From Juglans regia (taxonomy: Eukaryota; Streptophyta; Magnoliopsida; Fagales; Juglandaceae): a stretch of DNA of 64,000 nucleotides. The notes under the pieces are model-generated. The model ran no database searches and was not told the DNA's origin. It saw only the letters and a list, made by a program, of their open reading frames with translations. The stretch lies in the NCBI RefSeq assembly GCF_001411555.2, contig NC_049909.1, forward strand, positions 4,139,875 through 4,203,874, in the 5' to 3' direction. Of this stretch, positions 1 through 12,098 are shown in pieces (position 1 is the stretch's first letter; every line of letters starts with the position of its first letter). A program made the translations under genes and the position numbers.

Positions 1-202
1 ACTATTTTTTTTTAAATTAGTGCTTCCGCAGACTCTATCTTGGATTTTCAATATTTATTAAAGTTGTTTTATTTATGGAAACTTTCACATCTGGCGCGTT
101 GTTAAAAAGAAAAAGATTTTAAGTTCAAGTGTTCAAGTTTAGTAGTAGCACACTAGCTCCCCGAAAATTCTAAAATGTCTTTTTGAGAAGCGGGGTGTTA
201 CG
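1..202 (+). repeat. 3' end of a Ty3/gypsy-type LTR (partial)
   Basis: The stretch resembles the R-U5 end of plant chromovirus-like LTRs: CTTCCGCAGACTCT near the start, a T-rich middle, and a terminal GCGGGGTGTTAC. The expected final CA reads CG, so the terminus is mutated or truncated. The rest of the LTR lies left of the window. Family assignment is from recognition of the end pattern only. Confidence 0.35.
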
Positions 203-865
203 TGATGTGTGGCTCGAAACACCAGGATGCTATACTTATTGAGATGAGACTTGGTAAGATTTATATAGAACAAAGGGTAAATTTTGAAGGACATTTTGCA
301 CATGCTTACACTTGTACTGTTTCTTATTTACTATTCATTGATTTAACACAGGAGAAGTAAACTACAGGACTATCGAGCCATGCTGAAAAAAGAAAAGAGG
401 GATTGAAAAGAAAAAAAATAGAGATTTGAAAAGAATAGAAACAAAAGGGATAAATGCAACTTAGTGAGCTTTCCTAAGTAAAGGGGAAGAAACAATTATC
501 CAAAACTTTGGGGGTTGAGTGTTCAACCTTTAAAAATAGAGCTGGCGTGAAAACTACTAGTCCCTTGGGCTTTGAGGTAGTTAGAATCAGCAATGATTAA
601 TCTTAAGGTTGAAAAATCCTATGACAAATCATGGCTAGTAACACACATTTGAGTTCTAAGACATTTGCTTCAATTCTACGTGAAAGCTTGTTAAGATAGT
701 CTTGGTAGGTATAGCCCATAGGGGTTGAGTAGTAACGTCACTTTTGTGAGAATTCAGAATTGTGTTTTATTGGTTCTGTTTGGATTTCGATCTTTATGCA
801 ATATTCATCTCAATTAATTTTTCCTATTTTGCTCAAGAATAAGCAAAACGCTAGTTGGGGGGGGG
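203..865 (+). mobile_element. 3' internal remnant of a gypsy (Athila-like?) retrotransposon
   Basis: No open frame. The text has the flavour of the untranslated 3' region of Athila-type elements and ends in a G-rich polypurine tract (856-865) directly before TGTGATTG, a plausible LTR start. Purine-rich runs (about 385-445) are also present. Inference from layout; no coding domain supports it. Confidence 0.35.
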
Positions 866-2090
866 TGTGATTGAGATGGGTTATTGCATATTTTATACAT
901 CTAGAACCCATATATTTGAATTATTTCATTATAATATTATTGGTTTTAGATGAAAAAATAGTTAAGATGCATAAATCCGAGTTGTGATTTAAATTGATTT
1001 ATAGCATAGTTAATGCTTAATTTTATAACTTGTGATTTAATTGGGCAATATTTCTTTACATGCACAACACATTTTTTATATTCTATTCTTTCTTTCGATT
1101 TTATTTTATTTATTTTTCTTTCCAAGAAATGCAAAAGCATGAGAAAAGTAAAAAATGCACCAACAATCTCTTGGTGTTTGGATATTGGACGAAAGCAACA
1201 AGAGAAAGCTCTTTTGGTTCTTTCTCAAAACGCATGCTGGGCAACGCACACGAGAAAGAAAGAAGAAAGAAATGCAAGCACGCAGCACGAAAAAAAAAAA
1301 GAAAGGCAAAGGCTTTACACTTGGTTTGAAGATGCAAAAAGGCACGGGGGATCAGCATAATTTTCTATCTTGTTTCTTTTTGGACGCCGCACGTAGAGTA
1401 GCGTTGCACATTGAAGAACTTTGAGGAGTCCAACGTCTGCCGTTGCCCAGCCATCCTCCACTGACTACCACCTCCATCTCCATCCATTTGGCTTGCTCTT
1501 TTCACTCCCTACATTTTATTTAATTTTAGTTTGAAGTTTATGGTATATTTTTGAGATTTTTGGTTTAGAAGTTTGGGCATTTTATTTGCTGTTTATTTTC
1601 CTTGATGTTAGTTATTTTTCTTGCTTCTTTAAGCTTCCATTAAATATACATTACAATTGTTATGGATTGATTTTGAAAATTTATGATTTAAATACAAAGA
1701 TGAACCCTAGAATTTTAATTTTGGGGCTTTCCAATTTTCAGCTCATATTGCATTAATTATTTTCTAATCTAACTTAGTTCTTAGTTTAATTTTGTTAATC
1801 TTTTAGTTCCATTGCATATTAGGTTAATTAGGACTTAATTAATTTTGGTTTTATTAATTAATTTTATGGTTAATTGAGATTGTTTAGTTTAGTTGATTCC
1901 TTGATTGTTAATTTTAATTTGTTAGTCTCTTACATTTGATTTCGACACTAAAAAAAATCTAAAAATATGAATCTAGTCCATGACTAGTACTCTTTTCATT
2001 TCCGTTGCACTCTTCCATTCATTGCACATACCACCATTTTTATTTTCTATTTGTGAATATTTTCACTATTTTAAACATGTTTGATTTTAA
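866..2090 (+). mobile_element. Putative 3' LTR following the polypurine tract
   Basis: Begins TGTGATTGAG right after the G-tract. It is about 1.2 kb, AT-rich with a T/A-rich second half, and no gene. The short open frames on both strands between 1013 and 1424 overlap each other and have no recognisable domains. The 3' edge is not defined because I found no second LTR copy or TSD. Confidence 0.35.
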
Positions 2091-2121
2091 GTAACTTTCC
2101 ATGAGGAGACGATCTAGAAAC

Positions 2122-2373
2122 TTATTCCAAATTATTATGTGACATCCTCCTGCACCTAATACAACCTTCGTGCTGCTCATTTTTGAGTGAGTCACATCTC
2201 ACGATCACTAATATCCTATGTTGTTTGATGCCGGTTAACTCTACAACTTGCATTTGCAAATTCTCAATCATCACATTTTGAACGCTACGTTCGCGGTGAA
2301 GGACTTCCTCGTTCAGAACCTGTTTGCGAAGACCACGACAACTAGCCATGGAAGCTAATGAGATATCACCCAA
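2122..2373 (-). pseudogene. Ty3/gypsy gag N-terminal fragment
   Basis: The translated fragment has a MASCRGLRKQ start followed by an acidic, coiled-coil-like stretch (EEVLHRERSVQNVMIENLQ, then VVELT). This matches the N-terminus of Gag in plant Ty3/gypsy elements that begin MASRRG and continue with a QVAELTQ heptad region. It is truncated after about 80 residues, with no capsid or zinc knuckle. It lies about 240 bp downstream (minus sense) of the LTR ending at 2611, the right distance for a 5' leader, so it probably belongs to that LTR. No convincing primer-binding site is visible between them (2374-2605). Confidence 0.45.
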
Positions 2374-3289
2374 AATATAGAGAAAACACTAAATAATATT
2401 GGTTAATCATAAAATCTGAAATTATTTCATGAAACCCACAAACTGGATTTAAATAGCTGCAAAATTTGAGATTATGATGATTTTTTTAAAAATAGAAAAA
2501 TCTAAATTATTGTATGAGAAATTAATACATAGATAAACAAAAATCCTACTAAAATTTGATCAAAATCAAAATCGGAATCACTTCCAAACTTGAAACTAAA
2601 TATTTACTAATGTAATACCCCCGCTCCTTCATTCTAACGTAAGCAAATTCCGAGAACGAAAATTATGCAATCGTCTGTGTGATGCCCCTAGATTCTGCTT
2701 GGAATCGGATGGATATTCGAAGCATCGGGACATGCAACATAAGGTTACATGCCTCCGTTCATGACATATAAGATGTAATGTTCCTAACATGCATATAGTA
2801 TTATGCGATATTCGCAGCGGATAATTTTTTTTTTTAGTAATACTATGCACCAAACTTATAATTTCTCAAATAGTTAAAACATAAATCATGCATACTTAAA
2901 ACATCCATGGTTACAGCATAGGTATCAGAAGATTGTAATCTTAAAATAACGGAGACCTGACTCCATCATTACAATGCAAAGTATACTATTTGGCTAGTTC
3001 GTTGAGTAACTCGCATAACTCGACTAACGATGCTGGAATATTATCCAAAGACCTAACTATGGAAGCTGCAAGCTCCGTGTTGCATCAATGGCGTCTAGTC
3101 GACCTCCTCCAATTTGCCAGTGTTTGCCCCTACTCTGATCTTGACACATCGCCTACCATTCGGAGGGAATGGTAGTTGGGACTACCATGGTGAGATTTGA
3201 TTACAAATCTCAGCAAGTTAATAGGAAACTTCCACATAGGTTAATGATATATGCATGGCAGTAAAAGCATGAATGCATAATCAAAGTCA

Positions 3290-3720
3290 TAAATAAACAT
3301 AGCATAACTTAACATATAGTATGTCATAAATGACATAACTTGAACTGAAACTGAAACTTAACTTGACGTGACATGGCATGTATGTGAACTTAAAATATAA
3401 CATGGACTAGCAACATAGTATGAATGTGAACTTGAAACATAACATAGACTTGAAACATAACATGAACGTGAACATATATAATTTGAACATGAACTTGAAC
3501 ATAACATGAACCTGAGCACACCCTAACATAAACGTGAACTTAAAACATAACGTGAACATGAACGTGAACATGATATAATATGAACGTGAACTTGAACATA
3601 ACATGAATATGAACATTACATGACATAAACATGAACTTGAAACTTGACATGAACGTAAACTTGAACATAACATAACGTGAAACATGACTTGAACGTGAAA
3701 TACATGAACTTGGAATCTTA
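3290..3720 (-). repeat. Degenerate short tandem repeat (AACGTGAACTTGAACATAACATG-like)
   Basis: Many imperfect copies of an approximately 18-24 bp unit built from AACATGAAC, AACGTGAAC and TTGAACATAAC. It produces spurious minus-strand frames rich in MFKF/CHVH. Located in the LTR segment that carries the minisatellite in the related LTRs further right. Confidence 0.8.
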
Positions 3721-3789
3721 TTCAATGGACTTAATTAATAAAGTAACCATATGGGTGCTACACGGGTCCCCTTGAGCCGTGTTCCTGTT

Positions 3790-3985
3790 GATTACCTCAT
3801 CACAACACAAGTGTCTATACCAGCTGTGAGTGCGTTAATACGTACTCCACAGTTGTTGTGGCCCCACATATTCTACGTGTCACAATTGTTGTGTCTCACG
3901 TAGTGTATGCTTCACAGTTGTTGTGGCCCCATGAATTATTTGTGCCACACTTGCTGTGGACACACGTAACATAATGTGTAGCTCC
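3790..3985. repeat. Minisatellite with CACAGTTGTTGTGGCCCCA core
   Basis: Three to four imperfect copies of an approximately 55-60 bp unit containing a CACAGTTGTTGTGG-like core (variants CACAATTGTTGTG and CACACTTGCTGTGG), alternating with ACGTGTC/CACGTA. Part of the long LTR. Confidence 0.7.
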
Positions 3986-4189
3986 ATCGGCGTTTGTGTC
4001 TGGCGCGCTCCGGTGACCAGCTAGTTAGGCCCAATTTGCATCATGTCGACTGTACTTCATCAACCCAGGGAATTTCACACATATTTAGACACTCCAGCGT
4101 GAACAAAGGAGTTCTGCTAAGATATTGCCCCATCCTAGAACTTAGGGCCATGATTGACATGAATAAGTTAACTGGCATACATGACATTT

Positions 4190-4570
4190 CGTAACGTGAT
4201 GTGACATGAACGTGACATAAAAGACAGAAGTCCAGACGTAGCATAATGTGAAATGAACGTAAGATGACAGACATGACATACTTTGAGACATAAATGTAAT
4301 AGAAAATATTTCATAACATGTCATACATGTAACAGACAATATTTCGTGACATGGCATAACATGTAACACATAATACTTTATAACATGGCATAACATGTGA
4401 CAGTGAATATTATGTGATATGATACATATGTAACAGATGGTATACGTAATGTGACATACTTGCAATAGATAGTAACATGTGACATAATATATTGTGTAAC
4501 AGATAAGATTTTCGTGACAGAATAATTCGTGTAATAGATAAAAATGTGATGACAGGGTATGGCATGGCAT
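4190..4570. repeat. Degenerate repeat array (GACATGGCATAACATGTAACAG-like)
   Basis: Repeated GTGACATRGCATAACATGTAAC-type units of about 35-60 bp, decaying toward the right. This is low-complexity LTR sequence between the donor-like site at 4656 and the repeat at 3.8 kb. Not coding. Confidence 0.65.
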
Positions 4571-6698
4571 ATATAACAACATACGAACATATACTATAGT
4601 TCTCTTACCCATCACACATACACAGTAAACTGATAGGAAGTTAAGAGCTAACTTACCTCGATCATCGTGTTCTACGAGATTAAAGCGTGAAACACAAGCA
4701 ACTGTAAGAGAGTATTCTAAAAGTTATAACTTTAATTACTAACAATTAGAAATGTGAAAAGAGACAACTTAGAGTAAAATTACTATTTTACCCTCTACAT
4801 GCGAGAAAATGACCATACCCCTAACTTAAGGATTTTACATCATAACTCCAAAAATTACCAAAATTTACATTTCTCATGTAAATTTTGTCCTAGACTCAAA
4901 TATCAACTCAGAAAAATTTAAAACCATTCACAACTATGGAAAACCCACAATGGCCAAAATATTCATAGCTCATTTCTCTTGATTTTGGTTGCAATTTCTT
5001 CCATCATCAAAACCCATGATTAAACCAAAATTTTGTAACAAATAACTTCCTATTTTAAGTTTAAAAACACACTTAAAATATCCACTAAAAAAAAACTAAT
5101 CATCAACACCAAACTTTTTAACAAAAAGTAAAGACCTTAAGTCACAAGTTTTGACATTAATAAAAACATCTCCAAGAATTTCATAAAAAATAAATCTTAC
5201 TTCTAACACATTCATAACATCATCCTAAGATCAACCGTGTTTAAATCATCAAACAAAAGCCAGCAAAAATCACAAAACAACAGTTGGAGTTTATCTCTTG
5301 ATCCATGGCTTAAAGACATGTGATCTTCAAACTAAAACATCTCATGGTTTAAAAATGTGTCTTAAAGAAGATCCAACCATCAAACTTAAAATCACATTAC
5401 TAAAACTCAATAAAACATGGATCTACAAAAAATCAAATCTTAGACTTAACCGAAATCCTCTCGCATAGAAAAATAATTCTTTTAAAACTAATACTAAATA
5501 TCTTCAAAATAATATCGTAACATGTATATAACCTTTGTAATAAGATCAAACCACGAAATATTCAAACTTTTACAAAACAAAAACTATTTTTCCACTACCA
5601 ATTTTCAAGTTTCTAAATCTAAGAAAATCTATCATCAAAAGCTTTATACATGCAACAAAACCTCAATGAAAATTCATAAACACATGCAAAAAACACTCCA
5701 TAAACGTTTCAGACCAAGATATGTTCATTAGCTTGGTCAAAAATTCCAAAACATATCATACCCTCCAGTTTCACGCCCAAAAAGACCTTTCCATGGTTAA
5801 AAATACTTTTGACTGATCAAATGAGCATGTAATGACACTAATAAGATATATACAGAAACTAAACTCAAAGAAGAACAACTTTTATGAAGGAGTAATCGTG
5901 ATAAAAAAACATACAAAGGGTTGAAAATGGCTATGTAAAATTGAGAGAACTCTTTTGGGTTTCTTTCTAAGAACGAGGGAAGAAGTGATAAAATTGAGAG
6001 AAGTGTGTCTTGCACGGCTTTAGACTCCTGGAAGGGGAAGTTATGGACTTGAAAGACCCTTGATTGAAGTTGGCTATGTGACATAAAGTGGAGAGCAATG
6101 AGGGCAAAGGACTGCCTGCAGCAGTTGTGAGAGATGGAGGTTGATGGAGTGGACTTCTTCTTCACATCAAGGCACTAATGGGTGCATCCAATGGTATTGG
6201 ATGGTCTACCATGTGGGGAAGGAAACTTCTTCAAGAAACTTTGCCAAGGTGGCCAAATTCATGGGCCTTGGTGGGCCCCAACCAAGTGGGCTTCAATTTG
6301 GGATTTAAAGGGGGTTTGGTTAGGGTTTGAGATGCTTTCAAGCCCAAATCCATCTTTTCTTGGCCCAATCAAATTTCTAAGGTTTAAAAGGTTAGATAAT
6401 TATGTCATAACAAGGATTTGATTAATTAATAGCATGTGGAAGTGATTTAATCAAGTGATTAAATACAATGCTAGAAATCGGATTAAAAAGGGTTTGGAGG
6501 CCAACTTTAGGATTTAGGGAAACCGTTTAGGGTTTTGGTTTCAATCAAACTTTTGGAGTTTCAATTGGATTCCAACCATATAGGGTTTTGCTAGGGTTGA
6601 AACCCTCTTTGGTCTGGCACAATTTGGTTGATCAGATGCAACAAAGTTTTGCTTAGGGGGCATGATCTCACACCTTGACTTCCTTCACAAATCCGTCT

Positions 6699-7128
6699 AG
6701 TGATACCCCATATGATATAGATAATAGTAGGTGGTGTATGGGATCCCACATTGCTTGGGAATGAGAAGTTCTTGCTCTTTATAAGGTTTCAATGGAGTTC
6801 TAATTGTATCATTGACTAGTCCTTTTAGAGTATAGGCCATGTAGTTTGGGCCTTCCATTGGGACGTTACAAATGGTATCAGAGCCTATCCCAACCAGAAA
6901 TGTGGGACTTGAGCCGTGCCACCTACGAGGACGTCGGGAATTTAAGGGGGGTAGATTGTGATACCCCATATGATATGGATAATGGTAGGTGGTGTATGGG
7001 ATCCCACATTGCTTGGGAATGAGAAGTTCTTGCTCTTTATAAGGTTTCAATTGAGCTCTAATTGTATCATTGACTAGTCCTTTTAGAGTATAGGCCATGT
7101 GCTTTGGGCCTTCCATTGGGCCTTTACA
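6699..7128 (+). mobile_element. TRIM (terminal-repeat retrotransposon in miniature), complete
   Basis: Two 172-bp LTRs (6699-6870 and 6957-7128) are nearly identical, from TGTGATACCCCATATG to TTACA; the first base of the left copy is mutated T to A. Directly after the left LTR lies TGGTATCAGAGCC (6873-6885), complementary to the 3' end of initiator tRNA-Met. Before the right LTR lies a polypurine tract, TTTAAGGGGGGTAGAT (6941-6956). The internal part is only 86 bp and codes nothing. A 5-bp TSD, CGTCT, is at 6694-6698 and 7129-7133. CTTTATAAGG in each LTR is a plausible TATA element. Mobilisation must rely on proteins from other elements. Confidence 0.92.
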
Positions 7129-8879
7129 CGTCTAATGGTTCCTCATGGTGCCAAGTGTCTAATACTATTCACTATGTGTGGCTAAGATCTTAACAAGTGT
7201 CCAAATAAAATTTCTCTAACCTAATTTGAACATTTCACACTGTGATTTTGAAAACACTGTACTGGGTGCGCTTATCGAGGTTACTATTCACTCTAAAAAA
7301 ATGTATAATAAACTTAGTACTGAAAAAATCCTAAATATTTATATTAGCCTATAGTGAAAATTGTTTACCGAAATTCAACCCCGAAGTACCCCTAAAAATA
7401 ATTTCACAATTTCGAACAATCGTTTCGTTCGGAATTATGAAAATTGACTATTGCGCCATAAAATCATAAACAATTAACTGAGTCTAATGGCGTAGACCAA
7501 AATACATTCTGACACTTCTAACTAACTCAAATAATTAAACTCATATTTCTAGTATCATAGTTAGTGATAACACTAACTATGTTGACAGACTAAAACCCGC
7601 ACGATTAGTCAATTCATAAAAACTTATGGGGATTTCACGAGGTTCCTAAAATCAATAGAAATTCTTCCAGTGAATTTCTAGTGGGCTGTTACAGTTTGCC
7701 CCTTTTCTCTAGTGACTGCGAGCCTCGTTATGCGTGTTGAACCTCGATGGTGTGTTTATAAAGATATTATGTGATTTCTGAAGTACGCCCAATGTTTTAA
7801 ATGCACTGAAAATATTTATATGAGGTATTTTCAATGTTATTGAGCTAAGCTTGATTTTAAATAAGACAATTATAATATTTTGAAGAGTTCCAAAAATATT
7901 ATAATTGTCTGAAATCATTTTAATGTCATTTATTAAAATGATTTCAGCAATTTAAAATATTATGAGATTTAAATTATGTTGAAAACTCTAATTAATTAAA
8001 TAGTTTTATTCTTTTAAATATATTAAATAAGACGTCATCATTTTGTTAATGATGAAGGAATACTATTTTATAAACTAAAGTTTAGTTTAAATAATATTCT
8101 ACCTTAATTCCTCCCCTGTCACCGGTGAACCCCCTCCATGGAACCCAAGCCACGATAGCCTCCCTTTCTCTCCCTCTTGCCCCTTTCCCAAAACGGGTCT
8201 TACACGGTTATACCGCCATTGTGCGTCAGTCCTAGCCCTATCGGGCACCTCCCCTGACCATCGTGACTCCTCCTCGAGCTCCTTCGAGCCAGCCAAGCCC
8301 TCCACCTTTCTCAAGCTCTTTTCCTCTCCCACGGCTCCTCTCCACCCCACGGCTTAGATCTGCCACCGTAGAGTCGTCGCACCACCTTACCGACGCCACC
8401 ACCACCTCGACAAGGTCCTCCCAAGCCCTTCCACACTCAGCCCCTTCCAGACCTGCACCTCTTGCCATCTCTAGATCTACCACTGTACACGTCTAGATAT
8501 GCCATGTTTCGCCCCTCACCGCCACCACGAGGCCACTATGAGCCCTTCCAAGACCACACCTAGCTATCCAAATGCCTAAACAGCCACCATACATGTGGTG
8601 GACAACCACCGTACGTGGGTTAGTGGCCACATACGACCTTTCCAACATCATCGACCGTGATGGTCAGAGAACAACTCACAGGTCAACCTCAACGATGGTA
8701 TAACCCTCTATCCCTCGTTATTTATGTTAGTTGGTTGGTTAGGTTGTGGACCGTGTTGTTAGTATTTGTGGAGTTTGTTGTGTAGTGTGGTGATGTGTAC
8801 GTGAAGTGTTGGGCATAGTTGGGAAGTACGTTGCGTAGTGTTGTGGACTATGCTATGAAGTGTGATTGTGGAGTATGTG

Positions 8880-9150
8880 TTGTAATAGTGACGTGGCGTT
8901 GTGTGGATTGGGAAGAGTACACGTGGAGTGTACTCTGTGTGGCATAGCATGTGTGAAGGGAGTACAATGTGGTGGAGTGATGCACCATATGGCATATATG
9001 CCATAGTGGTGATGTGGCATAGCATGTGTGAAGGGAGTACACATGGTGATGTGGTGGAGTAATGTACCATATGACATGTATGCCGTAGTGGTGATGTGTT
9101 GTAGTGTGTGTGAAGGGAGTACAAGTGGAATGTACTCCATGAGGCGAAGC
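8880..9150. repeat. Minisatellite, unit about 85 bp (GTGTGAAGGGAGTAC core)
   Basis: The core TGTGAAGGGAGTACA occurs three times (about 8950, 9028, 9109), with the intervening GTGGTGGAGTRATGYACCATATG and GCCRTAGTGGTGATGTG-type segments conserved. It generates the long minus-strand frames rich in THTT/HHY, which are not genes. Confidence 0.75.
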
Positions 9151-11025
9151 GATACACCATGTGGCGTGTCGCGAGGACAAGAATGGTTGTGTAGCTGATG
9201 GGCGTAGAGTGTGGTGAGTAGTGTCGGGAAATGTGGAACAGTGTCCCAAAATAGCTATGATGTGGCCTGTAGTCTGAGGTGACAAGTGTCGCCGTGTAGT
9301 TGACTTATGGCCGGGAGTATGTGTGAAGCCACAGAACAAGTGTAAGAGTACGTAGTGAAGGCATGACTGGGGAATGTTACGAAGTGACATGGTTACTGGC
9401 AATCGTGCTTGTGATGGGTGAGGAGTTAGTGTAGGAATGGCGTAGCAGGAACGTGATGAGATGTCACGATGTGACAGGAGTACATGAGAGACCATACTCA
9501 CGGAGTTAGGAGATGGCGTAGAAGCAACATAGCAGGATGTCAAGTGACGCAACAAGGTCACGATGTAGCTTGAGAGTAGTCTCGAGCTATATGACATGAC
9601 ATAAGGCGTATTTGTGAATGGAGTCTTATCGCGTTAAGTGTTGGGATGAACTGTCAGAAGGGACAGGTAGCATGAAGAGTCATGCTTGTCGGGTTAAGAA
9701 AAGGTTGGTATCGGAGTATTGTGCTTGTCCCTACTAGCATGTAATCAACGGATTATATGTTAGCTTTAGGTAATAAGGGGTAAGGTACGTGTGTAATCTG
9801 GTTAGACACATGTGCCGGACGAATTCACTATATGTAATGGGTAATATGTCCTAAGCATGGTTGCACGATGCTTAAGCCTCAAAGTTGGCTTAAAGCCTTG
9901 TGGCACGTATGGATGGGAATGAGGATTTAGTGTGAACTGAGATGCATGAAGGTAGTGACAGGTGTATTGTCTAGGATTGGGATGCGTGACTTAGTCTATC
10001 TGAATCATGCATCGGGATGAGGTCAGTAAGAAGAGTAAGATGAAGGTCTTAGTATCTTAACCCTAAAGTGAATCATGGGTTTATTTTAGTGGATAAGCAC
10101 TCATACTAGAACGTTAAGTTTGGAAGAGAGTGACAATAAGTGGATCCCGAAGGTTTTAGCATAGTAAAGGGAACGTAAGAGCACGGGATAGAAGGAGAGT
10201 GTTTCAAGTGAAGTGTAGTTCTATTTCTAGTTTAAGTTGCTTATGCACTAGATAGAGAATGACGCTAAGGTTACGTGTATGCATGTAAGTTGCCATTTGA
10301 AACATGCATGAATGGAATGCATGATATGAAAGTAGCACGGAGTCCAGGTAAGTATTTCATACTCTTCTAAAGTTTTCTAAAAGACATGAAATGAAAATGA
10401 AATGTTTTTCCTTCATGATACCTTACGAACGAAAGATGTTTTATGAAAACATGCTAAGTATAAGTGTTCAAAGGTATACGTATAAACGACCTTTCTTGGC
10501 AGCCCCTTTTTACTCACCCAAAGTATTAAGTGTACGCATGTGAATGGATGACTATAAGCAGTATCTATTGTATGTATTTTTCTCGAAAAGAGATGTTGAG
10601 GCTTATGCCTCGAGGTTTAACTGATGCTTTGAACGATGCGAAGAAAGTGTTTTAAACGTCCCTATGAACTGATGTTTTAAGGATGCCATGAACAGATGCT
10701 TTAAATGATGTCATGAAAGATGATGTTTAAGTCCATGCTCTTAAATGATGTTTTTCCATGAACAAACTGTTAAATGAAAAGGACTGTAAAGGAAATGACT
10801 AAACTCAATGAAAGGACTGAACGTTTAATGTATGAAAATACGTAACGACCACATGAATGTATGAAAAGGGAACTAAAGGAATGGGCAGATTGCAATGCAT
10901 GTTAAGTAGTACTAGTAGTGCACCCAGTGCTGCCCCACCCATGAAAGGGATTCCCAACCCGTGGCCATGTAAGGAGTCCAAGTCCAAAGGAAGATCGCTA
11001 ACCCCAACACACGAGGCGTAACAGT

Positions 11026-11509
11026 CAGTGTTTTAAATTTCGCACCAAACCGGCCGGTACGGCTGAAATTTTTCGTTTCGGCCGTCCAGCCGGTACAGGT
11101 ATTATCTCTGTTCCGTACCGGTTAAAATACCAGCCGTACCGGCCGGTACCGGCCATTTCGGACTAAATTTCGGCCTATACCGGCCTATATTTCGGCTGAT
11201 ACCGACCGGTACCGGCCGATATTTCGGCCTGTATGTTTTTTTTTTTTTTTTTCATTTTTTTAAACTACAAACTTATTTTTTAATCCCTAATTTAGACTAG
11301 ACTATTTATAATTTTTATATATATGTATTTATATATAGATTATTATTTTGAAATATAATTTTTATATATATTTATATATATAATTTATTTATATATCGAC
11401 TATCCCAAAACGTTATCCCGAAACGCTATCCCGAAACGGTACCGGTACTGAAATATTTCGTTCCAGTGCCTTGACCGGTACGACGTCCGGTACGGTATTC
11501 AAAATATTG
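11026..11509. mobile_element. hAT-type MITE rich in GGCCGGTACCGG
   Basis: Flanked by a perfect 8-bp TSD, GTAACAGT (11018-11025 and 11510-11517), the size typical of hAT elements. Ends form an imperfect terminal inverted repeat: CAGTGTTTTAAATTTCGCACC on the left versus CAATATTTTGAATACCGTACC read from the right. The left half is dominated by overlapping CCGGCCGGTACCGG palindromes; the middle is T-rich and AT-rich. It has no coding capacity and is 484 bp long. It interrupts the long LTR unit. Confidence 0.75.
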
Positions 11510-12098
11510 GTAACAGTGTGTACCGGCCAATGAAAGTGATAAGAAATAATGTATAAATGTATGAATGCATTGAACTCTTGAAGAAATGAAGACACGGATG
11601 GGAGAAAGGTTTTACGAAGAGAAATCCCATTTTTAAAGAAAAACTCCATCTAGTAACATTTTCAAATGAACGCACGCATGCATGTATGTATAGTACGTAT
11701 GGTATGATGAATGCATGAATGAAAACTTATGTTATTATATTTTAACGGTATGAAGTAATGCTTACGAGTCATCGACTCATTTTAGTTTTTATGTATGCCC
11801 CTCCCCCCACAGGGTCTAAATGAGCAGTACACATCAGGACGGACACGACCCAAGGGGAAGAGCAGGAAGTTTAGGCATGAGAGTTTTAACTGCATGAGAG
11901 GCCTTTTTATTTTATTGTAAGATTAATGTTTTCTGCTGTAAACATTTTTTATTCTCAAAACGCATTTTATTTTTACAACGTAGAGTCTGGCACTCTGGGT
12001 ATGGAAGTAAAAAGTTTTAAATCGAACGGTTATTCCCGTCGTCATTTCTAAAATCATTTTATAAAAAGTCCCACCACAAAGACGGGCGTTACAACTAA

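Larger units (their letters stand above)
2611..7693 (-). mobile_element. Long LTR, minus orientation (about 4.65 kb without the nested TRIM)
   Basis: On the plus strand it starts TGTAATACCCCC and ends GGGCTGTTACA; in minus sense it is TGTAACAGCCC...GGGGTATTACA. Just outside the right end lies GTTTGCCCCTTTTCTC, which in minus sense is a polypurine tract abutting TGTAACAG. Internal landmarks in minus sense are a CGAG/GTAAGT donor-like site (4656), several minisatellites (3.3-4.6 kb) and a CTTGCTGAGATTTG motif (about 3210), parallel to the better-defined LTRs at 35-58 kb. ACTAA precedes 2611 but does not follow 7693; it recurs after 12093. The minus-strand frames inside (4142-4615, 5797-6165) show no domain. 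Confidence 0.5.
7694..12093 (+). mobile_element. Long LTR-like unit, plus orientation
   Basis: The right end is GACGGGCGTTACA followed by ACTAA (12094-12098). Plus-strand landmarks copy the architecture of the well-defined long LTRs: an AT-rich start, a GC-rich island (about 8100-8650), a CCAG/GTAAGT donor-like site at 10348, a CTTACGAGTCATCGACTCA motif (11761), then a pyrimidine tract with CCCCCCACAG at 11812. No Gag or Pol frame is present; frames at 8.1-9.6 kb are repeat artefacts. The left boundary is uncertain: CTGTTACAG at 7686-7694 is shared with the oppositely oriented LTR. It could be a solo LTR or the arm of a rearranged element. Confidence 0.45.

Noticed and set aside
2374..2605. 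Primer-binding site next to the LTR at 2611
   Set aside because: TTAGTAAATATTTAG does not match tRNA-Met or another tRNA end that I know; leader too decayed to call.
4142..4615. 157-aa minus-strand Cys/His/Tyr-rich frame
   Set aside because: Translation of a degenerate GACATRGCATAACATG repeat inside an LTR.
5797..6165. 122-aa minus-strand frame
   Set aside because: Single-exon frame inside a long LTR near a transcript-start-like region, without recognisable domain or homology that I can name.
8848..9597. 249-aa minus-strand frame rich in His/Thr/Ser
   Set aside because: It is produced by the 85-bp minisatellite; no start context, domain or codon bias supports coding.
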